Source: Strongylocentrotus droebachiensis (taxonomy: Eukaryota > Echinodermata > Echinoidea > Camarodonta > Strongylocentrotidae). From it: 64,000 nt of DNA. The translations under genes and the position numbers were made by a program. The notes beneath the pieces were generated by a model, which saw nothing but the letters and a program-made list of their open reading frames with translations, was not told the origin of the DNA and searched no databases. Shown here in pieces: positions 11,887 to 24,060 of the stretch (its first letter is position 1; every line of letters starts with the position of its first letter). Location: contig JAVYIG010001812.1 of assembly GCA_035222895.1 (NCBI GenBank), positions 1-64,000 on the forward strand, in the 5' to 3' direction.

Positions 11887-12507
11887 CTCACTGATGTTTT
11901 GTAAGTGCCCCTTCCCTGCCCTACCCACTCCGGGGCTACGCCATTGGGGTACACCCTATACCAGGTAACCTAAACAGTCACATGATCGATGTCTCTATCC
12001 TGTCTCACTGATGTTTTGAAAGTTCCCCTCCCATGCCCCTCCCCCCCCCCCCCCCCACTCCGGGACTACGCCATTGGGGTACACACCCTACCAGGTAACC
12101 TAAACAGTCACATGATCGATGTCTCTATCCTGTCTCACTGATGTTTTGAAAGTGCCCCTCCCATGCCCCTCCCCCCCCCCCCCACTCCGGGACTACGCCA
12201 TTGGGGTACACACCCTACCAGGTAACCTAAACAGTCACATGATCGATGTCTCTCTCCTGTCTCACTGATGTTTTGAAAGTGCCCCTCCCATGCCCCCCCC
12301 CCCCCCCACTCCGGGACTACGCCATTGGGGTACACACCCTACCAGGTAACCTAAACAGTCACATGATCGATGTCTCTCTCCTGTCTCACTGATGTTTTGA
12401 AAGTGCCCCTCCCATGCCCCCCCCCCCCCACTCCGGGACTACGCCATTGGGGTACACCCTATCAGGTAACCTTAACAGCCACATGATCAATACAATGTCC
12501 CTCTCCC
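11887..12507. repeat. minisatellite, 5 copies of a 117-130 bp unit with variable poly-C
   Basis: Units start at 11887, 12004, 12134, 12261 and 12385 with CTCACTGATGTTTTG. Each carries CACTCCGGGACTACGCCATT, GGTAACCTAAACAGTCACAT and GATCGATGTCTCT. Unit length differs mainly through a poly-C run of varying size, and central units are nearly identical. Outer units are more diverged, as expected when an array homogenises from the middle. Confidence 0.93.
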
Positions 12508-14023
12508 GATGTGGGTGGTTTCTTTAATAAGAATGTCTCCTTTTCTCCCGACTCAATTACCCCGTATTCGAGACATGAGCGGCCGGATGTAGCGCCAACG
12601 CATAAAAACCACGAACAATTTGCGAGGCGGATACGTGTCAGATGATACAACCAAACTAGACAGGTGGTAATGTATCTATCACCTCTACAAACAGGCGCAC
12701 ACACCCACCCACACGCACACACATGTGAGGGTCCGGTAATACCCTCACTCACCGATGAAATAAATAGCCGCTCTGATATTGCTGACTTTCATGATTTTCC
12801 AAATGTGTGCATCCCGCTCCCACGGCCCCTTCTTTCCTTTTTTTTTTTATAAAAACAACACTGTATCCGCCTTTGTAATAACAGGGTAGTAGAGTAGAGT
12901 TGCAACAGAAATGTTATTCTGAACATTTCATACTCGTTTGGCAAATTTGAGCTTATCAATGGTGTGAAATATATCGAGGCATCCCGTTAACTCACCGCCC
13001 CCCCCCCCCCCCACACACACACACAGACACATGAAAAATATTGGTGTATTAATTATAGTCGCCCTCCTTTCACTTGTTGCATCTACAACTCAAATACAAA
13101 CAGAGCAAGGAAATTAATTGGAATTGTTGTGGTATCCTGCCAAAAGCTGTGTGGGGTCAGAGAGCAATAGTGTGTGGGGAGGGGTGTATCATGCCGCAAT
13201 CCATATCATAAACTACCCCCCCCCCCGACACATACCCTCAATTAACAACTGAATAGGTACATTTTCACAACACGTGCCCGCACCGTATGTTATCCATTCG
13301 GTATCTCATGTCGGCGAGTGAGAAATTTAGATTTTAAATTCCAGAAACTGATGAGCTCGCTCTGTTGCCATCTTCTTTAGATCACTGGACGTATTTTGGG
13401 GTGCGGCCGTATTGTAGAGCACGATTGAAGCTTATCTCTCCCTCATCTGGGTTTAATTTGTGCCCGGTGACTTGAGTTAGATCGAAATCTGACCAATCTA
13501 GTCTCGTTTCAGGCCCCCTTGTTCTTCTTCTTCTTTGGGTTAAGTCTATACCTCCTTCACAGTTGAAGATTCTTGCAGATTGATGAGTGTGTGCGTGCTT
13601 AATACCAGAGACAGGTGCATGGTGCAATGCTATTAACGTGGTGCAAGTAAAAAGTTCCCTTTCCGACTTTCAATGCGGCTTCAACACGCTATGAAATCAT
13701 TCATTTCTGTTTTTATCTATTTTCATTCATTTATAATGCAAGGTAAAAAAAAAAAGTACAAATGGAAACAAGAGTGATTTCTTTTGGAGGCGTGTCAATC
13801 ATTTGCAAATTCATTCATAGACATAGCAAGTCTGATAGCATGAAATATACCAATGTTGTATTAATATACGTAGTTGAATTAAAAAGATAGTTAATAGTAA
13901 TAACATCACTATACAAACTGCGTTTCATATAATACGAAGCTATTTCAGTGTTCTCTGTAGATTATATACATGACTATGTATATGCTTATATCGAAAGGTC
14001 AAAACATTTTTTTTTAAATGAAT
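12508..14023. other. intergenic, no convincing gene
   Basis: Contains poly-C runs next to CA repeats (about 13000-13025 and 13217). The segment 13270-13640 is CpG-richer and holds an 81-codon minus-strand frame without splice or domain support, so it is not called. Confidence 0.4.
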
Positions 14024-14182
14024 CAAACAAATCAAATCAAATCAAACCAAACCAAACCAAATCAAATCATGTCATCTTTCGTACTTATATTTCTCAATCT
14101 TTTCTGTAAGGCGCTTTGATCAGTTTTAAATTAAATATAGTGCTATAGAAAAATTATTATTATTATTATTATTATTATTACT
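14024..14182. repeat. AAATC/AAACC pentamers followed by SINE/LINE-type tail and (ATT)n
   Basis: Tandem AAATC and AAACC pentamers at 14024-14068. Then GTAAGGCGCTTTGATC...ATAGTGCTATAGAAA and an ATT array (about 14154-14180), a layout typical of the 3' end of invertebrate retroposons. Confidence 0.6.
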
Positions 14183-14381
14183 CCCCCTTTGCTCAAGTCT
14201 ATAACTATCACCTTGCCAATCAGCTAATTAAAAAGTATGTTGTGCTGGAGGAGAGACTACGGCTATTTTCTCCCATGAGTCAACTCGTTTGATATCATGT
14301 GCGCTGCGAAGGAGATGTGGATCTGAACCTGATACTTAAAGGTAGAAGATAGAACTGATTTGCGACATCAAAATATAAAGC

Positions 14382-14707
14382 TTCCAAAGGCTTGCTATAT
14401 CGCTCAACATCAAACCATGTCAATTGACATTTGAATGTCATTTTTATTCGTCAATTGATCCGACAGCTTGTACACGTCATCAAGATGTTTTTTTCCTAGA
14501 AATGATGTACCACTCATTAACATATCATCACGTGATTGATTTCGGATTGCTTGATAGATGAATATTCACTTTGAAAAAATTAGAATACCGCCCACATGTT
14601 CCAAAGGCTTGCTATATCGCTTAGCATCAGACCGAGCCAAGAACGTTACAATGTCATTCATTCATATTCGTTAATTGATCAGACAGCTTGTACACGTCAT
14701 CAAGATG
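14382..14707. repeat. diverged direct duplication, 217-bp offset
   Basis: TTCCAAAGGCTTGCTATATC through GCTTGTACACGTCATCAAGATG occurs at 14382-14487 and again, with substitutions, at 14599-14707. Confidence 0.8.
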
Positions 14708-15477
14708 GTCTTTTCCCGGAAGGTGTGCTGCGCATGAGCAAAGGATGTGACGGTTGCCAACCAAATGACATGTGATCAAATATCGATAGCATCTCGATGT
14801 GTTTTTAATGGTTTAAAGAGGAGACCGAGTTCTTGTCAAGATGAAAAATAATATGCGAGCTTTCTGAGTCTCCTAATGTTGGTTTGGAAGAATATCATGG
14901 AACAAAATGTAATGTTCCCGAAGAGGGATAACTCTTAGAAAGTCCTCATATTCGAAATATCATGAATATGGAGAGAAATACCCGAAAAGTTTGGACTACA
15001 CTTTCATGCCAAATGTATGTGCAGTCCCATATACTCATTTCTCTGTGCAGTGCGTGTCACTATCAGCGAGATAATGGAATCAATATCTTTTAATTTTAAA
15101 CATTCCCAAACCTCACAATATACATCAAGTCATGTGTATACTAAAATAATCAATCTTTCCCGAAGGCTTCCAAACATGCAGTTTCTGATACACATTGATT
15201 TAGCTCGACCAGAACCCAACTTATCTTCTCTAACACTATATTCTTAATAATACTCTCACATGGCGTGTTTCATTTATGTTTGTTGTGTGCTTGGATAGAC
15301 TTAAAGCATATATTTGATCAATCAATTTCATTTTGTTCAATCAGTCTATCACTGTCATCTCGTAATCATTATGTCCAAGACACGAACAGGTTGCTTGCAC
15401 GCAATCATTTTAAATAAATATAGAACGACAGCTAATAGCCAGGGTACGTTGGCGCCCTTTTACCCCTTTGTTTGTTA

Positions 15478-15722
15478 AATCTTCTTCTTCTACTTCTTCT
15501 TCTCTTTCTTCTTCTTCTACCTTATTTCTTCCTCTACTACTTCATTTTCTTCTTCTTCTTCTTCGATCTTTTTTTTTCTTCTTCTACTTCTTCTTCTTCT
15601 TCTTCTTCTTCTGCTTCTCCTTCTCCTTCTTCATCTTTTTCTCCGTCTCTTTCTTCTTCCTATTCTTCTTCTTATCAATTTTCTTCTTCTTCTTTTCCTT
15701 CTTTTAATTTTCTTTTTCTTTT
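15478..15722. repeat. (TTC)n microsatellite
   Basis: TTC/CTT trinucleotides with T-rich interruptions, about 245 bp, polypyrimidine on the plus strand. Confidence 0.93.
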
Positions 15723-16399
15723 ACAAAATGAGCATCAAATATATATTTGCCCAAAAAACAGCGAAGTGTGTTTTTCTTAATAGATTATAACCAGATCATT
15801 CGCCACTCGCGATTGGCGAGTCTGCTGGGTCATTTAAAGTTTGTAAATGACACGCGTCAGTAGCATTCCATACTTTCTTGGAAGATGGAATGATGCAGCC
15901 TCCCCATTTCCATTTTTATCTTCAAACATCTCTCAGTGAAACATGAATAATTATAATAACAATAAACCAGTCTGCGAGTGAAATACGTTTTGACTTCACA
16001 ACAGAAAATTATCTATTAATCCTCGACCTTTTGATATAGAGATAAGATTTGAATTGTCTTACTGTTAACATTGATTCCAATCACAAAATGCGTTTCTGGG
16101 GTGACTACTGAACCTTGCGCCAATTTAAGTTACCTTGAACATATTATAATTCTCGTTTTATACAGTACGATATTCATTTAATTACTATCAGATTCAACCA
16201 TACATGATTTGCCAAATTTATACGCTGCTAAAACTAAAAGTAGATAATTGTCAATACAATTAACATGATATGATTTACAGTTGACCGTTTTCTAAGCATT
16301 TAAATATTATTCGAAACAATCCATATTTGCATACTTATCGATTACTGATATTTGTTCAATGTAAACCTCACCTATTTTTTTTTTTTTTTGGTATTCGTT
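15723..16399. other. intergenic, no gene seen
   Basis: AT-rich. ACTCGCGATTGGCGAGT near 15803-15820 is a short inverted repeat. Nothing else stands out. Confidence 0.35.
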
Positions 16400-16485
16400 A
16401 TAATAATAATAATAATAGTACTATATTTATAAAGCGCAAAACAAACATAAGTTTCTCTATGCGCTGTACAGGCATAATGGCAATT
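16400..16485 (-). mobile_element. SINE/LINE 3' tail fragment
   Basis: AATAATAATAATAATAGTAC, then ATTTATAAAGCGC and ATGCGCTGTACAGGCATAAT. This is the inverse of the AGCGC...(ATT)n ends of the SINEs elsewhere in the window. Confidence 0.5.
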
Positions 16486-16976
16486 ATGTTTTATAAAACA
16501 AAATATTCCTTTACCATGTGAATAAAGTTTCCTCATGAATACAAAATACAAAGGAAAGGAATGATTTCGCAAGGGGTGAACGACACTATACACAAAGCTA
16601 ACGACTTATGTCAGTTATGCGTTATACGTGCTGGAATTCATCGGGGAAATCGTGTATGCGGGGGCAGACGGTTTTGTGATTAGAATAGAGCGAGGGGCGT
16701 TCTTATTTTCCCGCGCCGAGCGATTCGTAATCGGTTTTTCGTCGACGCGGGACGATAATGCACCTCCGTTAGTTAATATAGTCTTTTTTGCAATGCGATT
16801 TTGGAGATATTCATTTCAGTGGTTTAAAGGTACCAATAGATGTTTAAATGTGTTGTTTAAAAAGAGAAGATAACAATAAACGTTCTTGTGACGTAAATAA
16901 ACGTTCTCTAAACGTTTAACCTCCCATTTTGTTAAAGTTGTTCCAACGATGTGCGTTGCTATTATCACCTTACCTT

Positions 16977-17168
16977 CCCTCTCTCCCTCTCCCCTTCCCC
17001 CTCTCTCTCTCTTTATTTCTCTTTCTCTCTCTCTCTCTATCTCCCTCCTTCTGTCTTTCTCTCGCTTTCTCCCTCTCTCTATCTCTCTTTCTCTCTCTCT
17101 ATCTATCTCTCTCTCACCTCTACAGCCCCGCTCCCTCACCCTCCATCTCTCTCTCTCTCTTTCGCAAT
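16977..17168. repeat. (CT)n microsatellite
   Basis: CT array with CCCT, TTTCT and CTAT interruptions, about 190 bp. Confidence 0.93.
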
Positions 17169-17529
17169 CTACTCTCCATTTTCTTTTCTTTTTAAAACAT
17201 GGATCTTCAACGCCGCTTCAAATGTGATAATGCTCTTTTTAACTTCACGAACATAAGAATGCAAAATCACAATCCCGAGACAACGCCCTCTGTGCCTCTT
17301 CAAGCAAAAAAAAATAGGCTTTTTCACCTGTAATTGAGGCTCTTTCACCTGTAATTGGAAACCGCAAATATGCATCCACTTCTAAAGGCAAGTCACCAGT
17401 GGGTTTCGATGAATATTTTCATGTGGTTCAAATTTGGAGAAGAGGAAATAAAACCTCTTTTTTTTGTATTCCTCGGGCACCCGTTCAGACTACCATAATA
17501 ATTCATCGTGTCGCTATATCGTCGTTCAT

Positions 17530-18290
17530 ACTAATAATAATATGTTGGGTTTATATGGCGCTTAAAGGTATAGACCAGTTCTGGTCATGCGATTGCATTG
17601 TGAAAGAAACGTTGTCGAATCGATCAGGTTGAAAGGTTGATCATCTAGCATATAAGTATTGGTGTGTACTGCAAGGTTCTGGAATCATCAAAATTATGCA
17701 AAATTTGGCCCAGTCTTGGTAAAGTTACAAGCACTGTACACAGAAAGATGTATATGGGACTACGCGATATCTATCCAGTCCGGATAGATATGATAGTTTA
17801 CCAAATATATCGATTAGTGAGCGGTTTCCTGGCAAAACTTGTATCATAACGTATTAGTCAAAACATAATTCTTTCACATGATTGGTAATAAGCGCTTCCA
17901 TTTATTTTTTGAGAGGGGGGGGGGGGGGGCGTTTCCAAAACTGGTCTATACCTTTAATGCATCGTCGATGTCTCTAAGCGCTTGACAGATATTATATTAT
18001 TACCCCGGTCATCGGATTCAGGCTTGCAGGGCACACTGTGTATGCACATTCTCCACTCCCTGGGAAGCATTCCAGCCATGCGCCATTTTACAGACGCTCA
18101 CAATGCTGAGCAAACTACAATGACTTTCGAGTCCTACCTGGTGCCCATTAGACTCCTGGGTGGAGAGTAGCAAATCTGGAGCAATGTCTTGCCAAAGGAC
18201 GTTAGAGCCAGCCTGGGATTCGAACCCTCAACCCTTGGAGTGAGATTCTAGTAAATGACCACTATACCAAGCCGCATCCACAACCATGTA
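17530..18290 (-). mobile_element. tRNA-derived SINE with a nested MITE
   Basis: On the minus strand the right end is a tRNA-like head: TTGGTATAGTGGTCA (A-box-like) and a perfect B box GGTTCGAATCC near 18218-18228. A body with CTCCACCCAGGAGTCTAATG and CCGGGGTAATAAT follows, then a GCGCCATATAAACCC...ATTATTATT tail at 17530-17561. The tail is separated from the body by the TTAA MITE at 17562-17957. Confidence 0.75.
17562..17957. mobile_element. TTAA MITE family B, copy 2 (nested in SINE tail)
   Basis: TTAA flanks; terminal inverted repeats AAGGTATAGACCAGTT and AACTGGTCTATACCTT. The interior matches 9789-9989. It holds a poly-G run near 17917. Confidence 0.88.
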
Positions 18291-18350
18291 AGTTGATACA
18301 TTTTTTCGTGTCTGGACGTCGAATAAAGAAACGTCTGAAAGACCGTCAAT

Positions 18351-18523
18351 ACTACTGGGCCAGAAGGGATGAGACCACACAGCTAGTCACTGACAGGTGG
18401 CTATCTCATTAACTCAGCTCTCAACTAACATAGAGAATAATTGGGGACCAACAGGCACCGATTGGGGAAGTTTTCTATATAGAGGGAGCAAGTAGCTATA
18501 CAAGTAGGACAGTGGGGCTTTAA
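18351..18523 (-). mobile_element. TTAA MITE family A, copy 2, left-truncated
   Basis: GGTGGCTATCTCATTAACTC, CTCTCAACTAACATAG and the GGGGCTTTAA right end match the copy at 8415-8598. The left terminus is missing. Confidence 0.75.
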
Positions 18524-18637
18524 AACAAAACGTCGTATAAAGAAACGTATAGCAACGTATAGTCGTATAGCAACACGCATGTTTGAGCATCGTTTGCAAC
18601 GAAAATCGATAGAGAATCAGGGTCCCACTCTTTAGTC

Positions 18638-19135
18638 TTAAAGGTACTATATCCCTTTTGCAGCCAACCTCAAATTCTGTAAAACTTTGCAGGAATTATG
18701 AATATGTCATGTATGTGCTATCTGTGAAATTTAAACGTTAGCAGTGTCCTAATATTCAAAATATGCAAGGAAACCCGTTTACTTGCTAGACTTCACTGTC
18801 AGACACTATTGTCAGTATTGAGTGACTGACTGGCTTTTTCTTCTTCTTTGATGATAACATACATAAAATGACCTGTAAAGAATTTGTCTACATCAATAGG
18901 CCACTTCTTGTAATGGCCAAAATGAAACTGATTGAATCTTTGCGCAACATAAAACGTACGACCATGCAGTACAATAGTCTGAAAATCAAGACTATTACTT
19001 ATTGGCTCTATAGCTCCTAAGTCGATTTGACAACTATAATAGTCGTTATTTTCCCACTTAAAGACATTTCCAAGCCCCATTTTTTAAGGGGAGTTCTAAA
19101 TTAGTATTATCTTTCAAATGCCATTGGATTTATGA
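18638..19135 (-). mobile_element. TTAA element family C, copy 1, carrying an about 93-codon frame
   Basis: Starts TTAAAGGTACTATATCCC and matches the full copy at 57500-58052 for about 480 bp. The right terminus is missing. An antisense frame (18799-19080, minus) shares about 75 residues, such as SLDFQTIV, AQRFNQF and DVDK, with a frame in the other copy. Upstream of that stretch the copies differ by a 2-base indel, so the N-terminal parts of the two frames do not correspond. No known domain. Confidence 0.75.
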
Positions 19136-19439
19136 TTGGCAAACTGGCATGGCAACTGACATTGTATAAGTAGTTTCTTTACACGACATTTCTTTCTAAG
19201 AATTTCGTATAAATTCATTCTAGTCTGAACGGGTTATGAGTGGTTTTGATCAGGTTGATTGGGTTCTGGGGTGCAAATTCGAGGTATAACTGTGAAACGG
19301 AAACGTTGCTCGGTCAGTAATATAACTCACTGCACAAAGGCTCCATAAAGGTCAACGTTATGCTTTTTATCTGTCTTTCAAATGCGGTTTTTCGTATCAT
19401 GTCTTTCTTCTTTGCCTGGTTAGGTTCTCAGTTATTCGT

Positions 19440-20065
19440 TTCTTCTTCCTCGGGGTCTTCTTTCTTCTTCTTCTTCTTCTTCTTCTTCTTCTTCTTCTTC
19501 TTCTTCTTCTCCTTCTTCTTCTTTTCTTTTCTTCTTCTTTTACTTCCTCTCTTTTCATGCTGTTGGTTTCTTTCTTCCATATTTCTTTCTTCTTATTATT
19601 TTTTTGTTTTCCTGCTTCTTCTTCTGCATTTCTTTTTTCTCCTTCTTCTTCTTTTTTCTTCCTCTTCTCCTTCTCCTTCTTCTCTTTGTTCTTCTTTTTG
19701 TTCGTTTGTTTTTTTCTTTTCATTCAGTCTTTGATTGTTTGTTTCTTTCATTCAGTTTTTTTTTTCTCACTTTTTCTTATATTTCTTTCTTCTTTTCCTT
19801 ATTTTTTTCTTCTTCTTTTCCGTTTTGTCTTCTACTTCGCATAATTGTTCCATTTTTTTTTCTTGTCATCCTAAATTTTAGTTTCCTTGTATTTTCTGTT
19901 TTTTCTCCTCCTCCTCCTCCTTCTGTTTCTTAATATCTTCGTCTCCTCCTTCTTTTCCTTCTCCTTCTTCTTCTTCTTTTTCTTTTTCTTTTTCTTCTTC
20001 TTCTTCTTCTTCTTCTTCTTCTTCTCCTCCTCCTCATCCCCCTCCTTCTTCTTCTTCTTCTTAAT
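19440..20065. repeat. (TTC)n / polypyrimidine array, about 625 bp
   Basis: A pure TTC run at about 19463-19510 is followed by degenerate CTT/CTTTT sequence and a second TTC/CTCCTC array at about 19900-20062. All long frames over it (poly-Phe/Ser, poly-Lys/Arg) are artefacts. Confidence 0.93.
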
Positions 20066-21057
20066 ATCATTTTCAAAATAACGTGAAATAACCTTTTCTT
20101 CATTACTCTCTTTGAAATCCATAGCAGTGTCAACGAAATGCAAGAATACATTACACTTAACTGTACTCAGAATGTACAACAGCTTCAACCCATTTCTTCT
20201 AGACAGGGGGAGGGGAAGGGGTAACATGCAATCATATTAGCAAACACTCCATGGATTAGCAGTTGCCTCTGTCTGCCACTTCCCGAATGTTTGTTATAAC
20301 GCATCGATCTTCGCAAGATGTAGACTTACGCATTCTCTATTGGAGGCGCTAGTGTGACACGATCGCAAAAAACACACTAAAAACTCATCTTGAAATATGC
20401 GAACAGTATACAATGACCTATTGCAAGATCCGAACATGAATAATAATAAGGTACTGTAATTGCCCTTTGGGCCCTACTTGCTTTCTCGATTTTGTTTTGT
20501 ATTCCTCATTTTCGTCAGCTATTTCAAGTTAATTTATTTGTTTTGTTTGGTGGCTTGTGTAAATCAAGCATGGTGACTGGATTGCGAATATTATGAATTT
20601 CATCTCACCATGTATTTTTACTAAATGTACATATTGCTATTGATTAGGGGATGGATTAAAGACAAAATTGAGTTTAGGATTACTTTTTTGTTTGTTAAAC
20701 TGACTTGAAGCAAAGAGGAAAAGGTTGTCACGTAAAATGTATGCTGTGAGATTTTGGAATCATTAAAATGATGATAAATTGAATTAAATTTTGCTGAAAG
20801 TCTCAGGCACTGCTGTCGATTTCTTTGATATTTATCATGGAATCAATGTGGGCGAGGCCCGATATGCATGTGCTGCTCCAGTTTTAAATCAAACTGACAT
20901 TTTTAACGGCATGAGAAAGCTCAAAATTTATCTTTGACCTTCACCAGAACATTAACTTTTCTTTTTACAGATAATATGTCCCAAAGTGGTAAAAAAAAAA
21001 AATGCAAATCTAGAAATTCATGCCTTCCAACTTGTACTGATTGATCTACCTTTGCCA
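20066..21057. other. intergenic, no gene seen
   Basis: AT-rich sequence without supported features apart from a short poly-A at 20991-21002. Confidence 0.35.
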
Positions 21058-21235
21058 CCCTCCACCCAGGTGAGGAAAATGGGTACAGGATCATGGAAGA
21101 AAATTCCTCGAATGCTTTAGCGCCTTATAGCTCAGCTGGGGTATTAATGTGATACTTTGTACTAAGCGCAGTCAAGTATATTCATAGAGTAACTGTGCTA
21201 TGTAAATGGACCTGTTATTATCATTCTTGTAAATG
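21058..21235 (+). mobile_element. SINE fragment (body and tail)
   Basis: CTCCACCCAGGTGAGGAAAATGGGTACAGG, AGCGCC and a GTGCTATGTAAAT tail match, in the opposite orientation, the SINE at 61661-61912. The head is missing. Confidence 0.6.
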
Positions 21236-22469
21236 AACTTTATTTTGGACAGTTACGTTGGGCAATAGCAACTTTGACCAATTTATGGGTTTCACCTTTT
21301 CAGAGAAAAGAGGGCGCTATGCTTGATTCCTGACCAGAGCCATCTATACACATCTATCCTAATCAATGGCACTGTTCCTGACTAGTGTCCCTTTATTCTA
21401 TTCCTGACTAGTGTATAGGGACACTATTCCTGACAAGCTTGCAAATCTACAATGATTTATTCGATACGTCAGTCGACTGGAAAAAACATTTAAACATGTT
21501 ATTCGGCATTTTTGTATTAAATGAAAAATCACTGTGATTCTTAAATTATAAGTGATAAGACCCGGGGATAAGACCACCCGACTACGACACCACATTCCCT
21601 AAACTACAAAATCACATTCATGATTTCGTTGCATTTCCAATCACTTCATCATAGTCGTTGTCCGAGACATTCTTGGTGAAACGAAACATGTTTAAGATTG
21701 AGAATTACATTGGCGTTTACACATTTTGCACTAGAACTCAACATGACGACTTTTTAAAAATCTGTCTAGCGCCATCTTTTGTTCAACCAACAGCGATGAT
21801 CCTGAAAAGATAAGCGAGTTTTCTGTGAGTTCCCGACCCTATGTAAAACAACATGGAGCTGATAAACCAATATCATGTTTAAGCCTTAAAAAAAAAGTAA
21901 TGTATATAGAGCGAACATGGAGAAAAGGGTTTCCTCCATCTCAAATGTGCTTAATTTCATGTTGTAACGCTCGAATATGTAGTGGTCAAAATTATATAGT
22001 AAATCGTCAAAAGCTGGCGCTATATACATTGCTACTCCTTAGAGTTTCTCAAAGTGGGTTACGGGCCTACTACATAAGTTAAAGATAATTTTGGTGTATA
22101 TCATTTTCTTTTGTCTTTCCCCCCTACAAATCAAGCTGATAACGAGATGGTTAAACCATTTTTAACAATTTATCTGCAAAACATTCATTTCGGCCTGTCG
22201 TTTGTTATTTGTCAAATAAAGGATAGAGGGTGGATGATGTTAGCATGCACTGCATTGCTTTTTTTTGTATGACCATACGGTTGTAAAGAAAGATTGAAAT
22301 TAAAGAAGAAGAGGGGGGGGGGGGAGGGAAAGAAAAATGTCCTCATTTCTTAGGGATCCCTGTCCACTACAAAAACAGAAAAAGATGAATATCTTCACAT
22401 ATTTCTAGAGGAAATTTGTTTTACCAGTACGTTTAGGGCTCCGGGTAAAGGAACAACTTCGTTATTTAT

Positions 22470-22692
22470 ACTTCTTCCTTTCCTTCCTATTCTTGTTCAT
22501 CTTATCCATCTCCTTCTCCTTCTCCTTTTTCTTTTTCTTTTTCTTCTTCATCTTCTTCTCCTCTTTCTTCTTCATCTTCTTCTTTTTAATCTTATCCTTC
22601 TCATTTTTCTTATTCTTCTTTTTCATCATCTTCTTCCTCTCCTTCTTCCTCTCCTTCTTCTTCATCTTCTTCTTCTCCTTCTTATTCTTTGT
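22470..22692. repeat. (TTC/CTTTTT)n polypyrimidine array
   Basis: Degenerate TTC repeats, about 220 bp. Confidence 0.9.
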
Positions 22693-22821
22693 TTATTTTA
22701 TTTTAGCACGGTGGCATACTTCAGCCAATGGACGGTTCTACAGCATGGCCGTGCATATAAAAAACAATCACAATTTTATAAAGAAACATACATAGAGATT
22801 AAAATGGTTTACATACTAATG

Positions 22822-22877
22822 AATGGGGCGTTGCAAGAAAGTTGCGTTTAAACGCAACTTTCTTGCAACGCCCCATT
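22822..22877. repeat. 56-bp perfect gapless palindrome
   Basis: AATGGGGCGTTGCAAGAAAG followed by TTGCGTTT, then its exact inverse complement with no spacer. Outer bases ACTAATG / CATTAGT extend the symmetry with a four-base offset. Probably a minimal foldback element. Confidence 0.9.
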
Positions 22878-24060
22878 AGTCAAATAAAACATACAAAGGC
22901 GAGCAATCCAAACAAGCCTCTTCTTCTTCTTCCTCCTGACATAATTTGTTAAAAATTTCCTTCTACGAACGGATAACATCTTTTTGCTTTCGATAGAATA
23001 GTGTCTTTTTTCTTTCAATTAGCAAGTCATATTCTGTTCTCTCCTTCCACAGGAACAGCGACTTGAAGAGGCTGACTTGGATTTACCCATATAAACTCAA
23101 CTGTCTACTTATTGCATAGGGAATAATTTCATGATAACGATTTCTGTTACACCTCTTTGATTCGGTCAATCAAATGTAGCAGGAATTTATGTATGTCTTA
23201 ATCGATTTTGAATTACAGGTTACAAGTTACTGAATTCTAATCCATCTGATTTCTCTAAAAAGTACTACTTCAAAATGATGTCTTCCCTTGTCTTAACTAA
23301 AACAATCTTGATTATCTTTTGTGATTTGATCTTGCATTTGTATTGTCTTTTCTGCGTAATTGTGTGCCTTTTGCTGATATTTAAACATTACATTATAGGT
23401 GATTTGAAATGAAATTATATACGAAAAACGACACCATTTATTATGGACATTCATTTCCTTAAAACCTTTAGAAAAAATCATTTCGTACCAAAATTTTCAA
23501 ATTGGATAAATTTCCGGATTGAATAAAACAATTTTGCTCAAAATGTTTTTTTGAAATCACAGCGAGCTTTATATTTTCTACGTCCGATTAAGCATACCAT
23601 TATATTACATGCTTATCAACTTGGGAAATTCTGATCCCCCCCCCCTTTTTTTTTTCCTTTTAACTTCAAGTCTAAAGAATAGTGGCGTGTGCACATTTCT
23701 AAAAAAAATGAAGAACAACAAAATAATGTTTGTCATCGTAGTTAGCATTAATGCAACAACATTCCCTTTGTATTCTTTATTGATCCGGTGAACATAATTG
23801 AATTTTACCATTACCACATTATATTGTTCTGTTAAACATTTTCATTACGGAATAGCCCAGTTCATGTTTATAATAAACGACTTATGAAAATAAATGTAGT
23901 CATGCAAAATAAAATCGTTTATGCGACATCTTTTTTTATGAAATGAAAAAAAGGGAAAAGAAAATTCAATAGGCTATTTCCATGTTGCGTTCGATAAACT
24001 AATCGGGTTTGATTATTGGGAATTAAAACTAAAAGAGAACAGATGTGAAATTTCATTCAA
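22878..24060. other. AT-rich intergenic, no gene seen
   Basis: A poly-C/poly-T junction lies at about 23636-23657. No supported coding region. Confidence 0.35.

Noticed and set aside
11887-12507. CRISPR-like spaced repeats
   Set aside because: Whole units are near-identical with no unique spacers, and the sequence is eukaryotic; it is a minisatellite.
13382-13627. 81-codon minus-strand frame with normal-looking composition
   Set aside because: No acceptor, donor, poly(A) signal or recognisable motif supports it; isolated among repeats.
16628-16873. 81-codon plus-strand frame in CpG-richer DNA
   Set aside because: No homology recognised and no splice or poly(A) context.
19360-20227. Poly-Phe/Ser and poly-Lys/Arg frames up to 124 codons
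   Set aside because: TTC microsatellite translations.
21130-21145. TAGCTCAGCTGGGG, a perfect tRNA A-box sequence
   Set aside because: No B box follows at tRNA distance; alignment with other repeats shows it is SINE body sequence.
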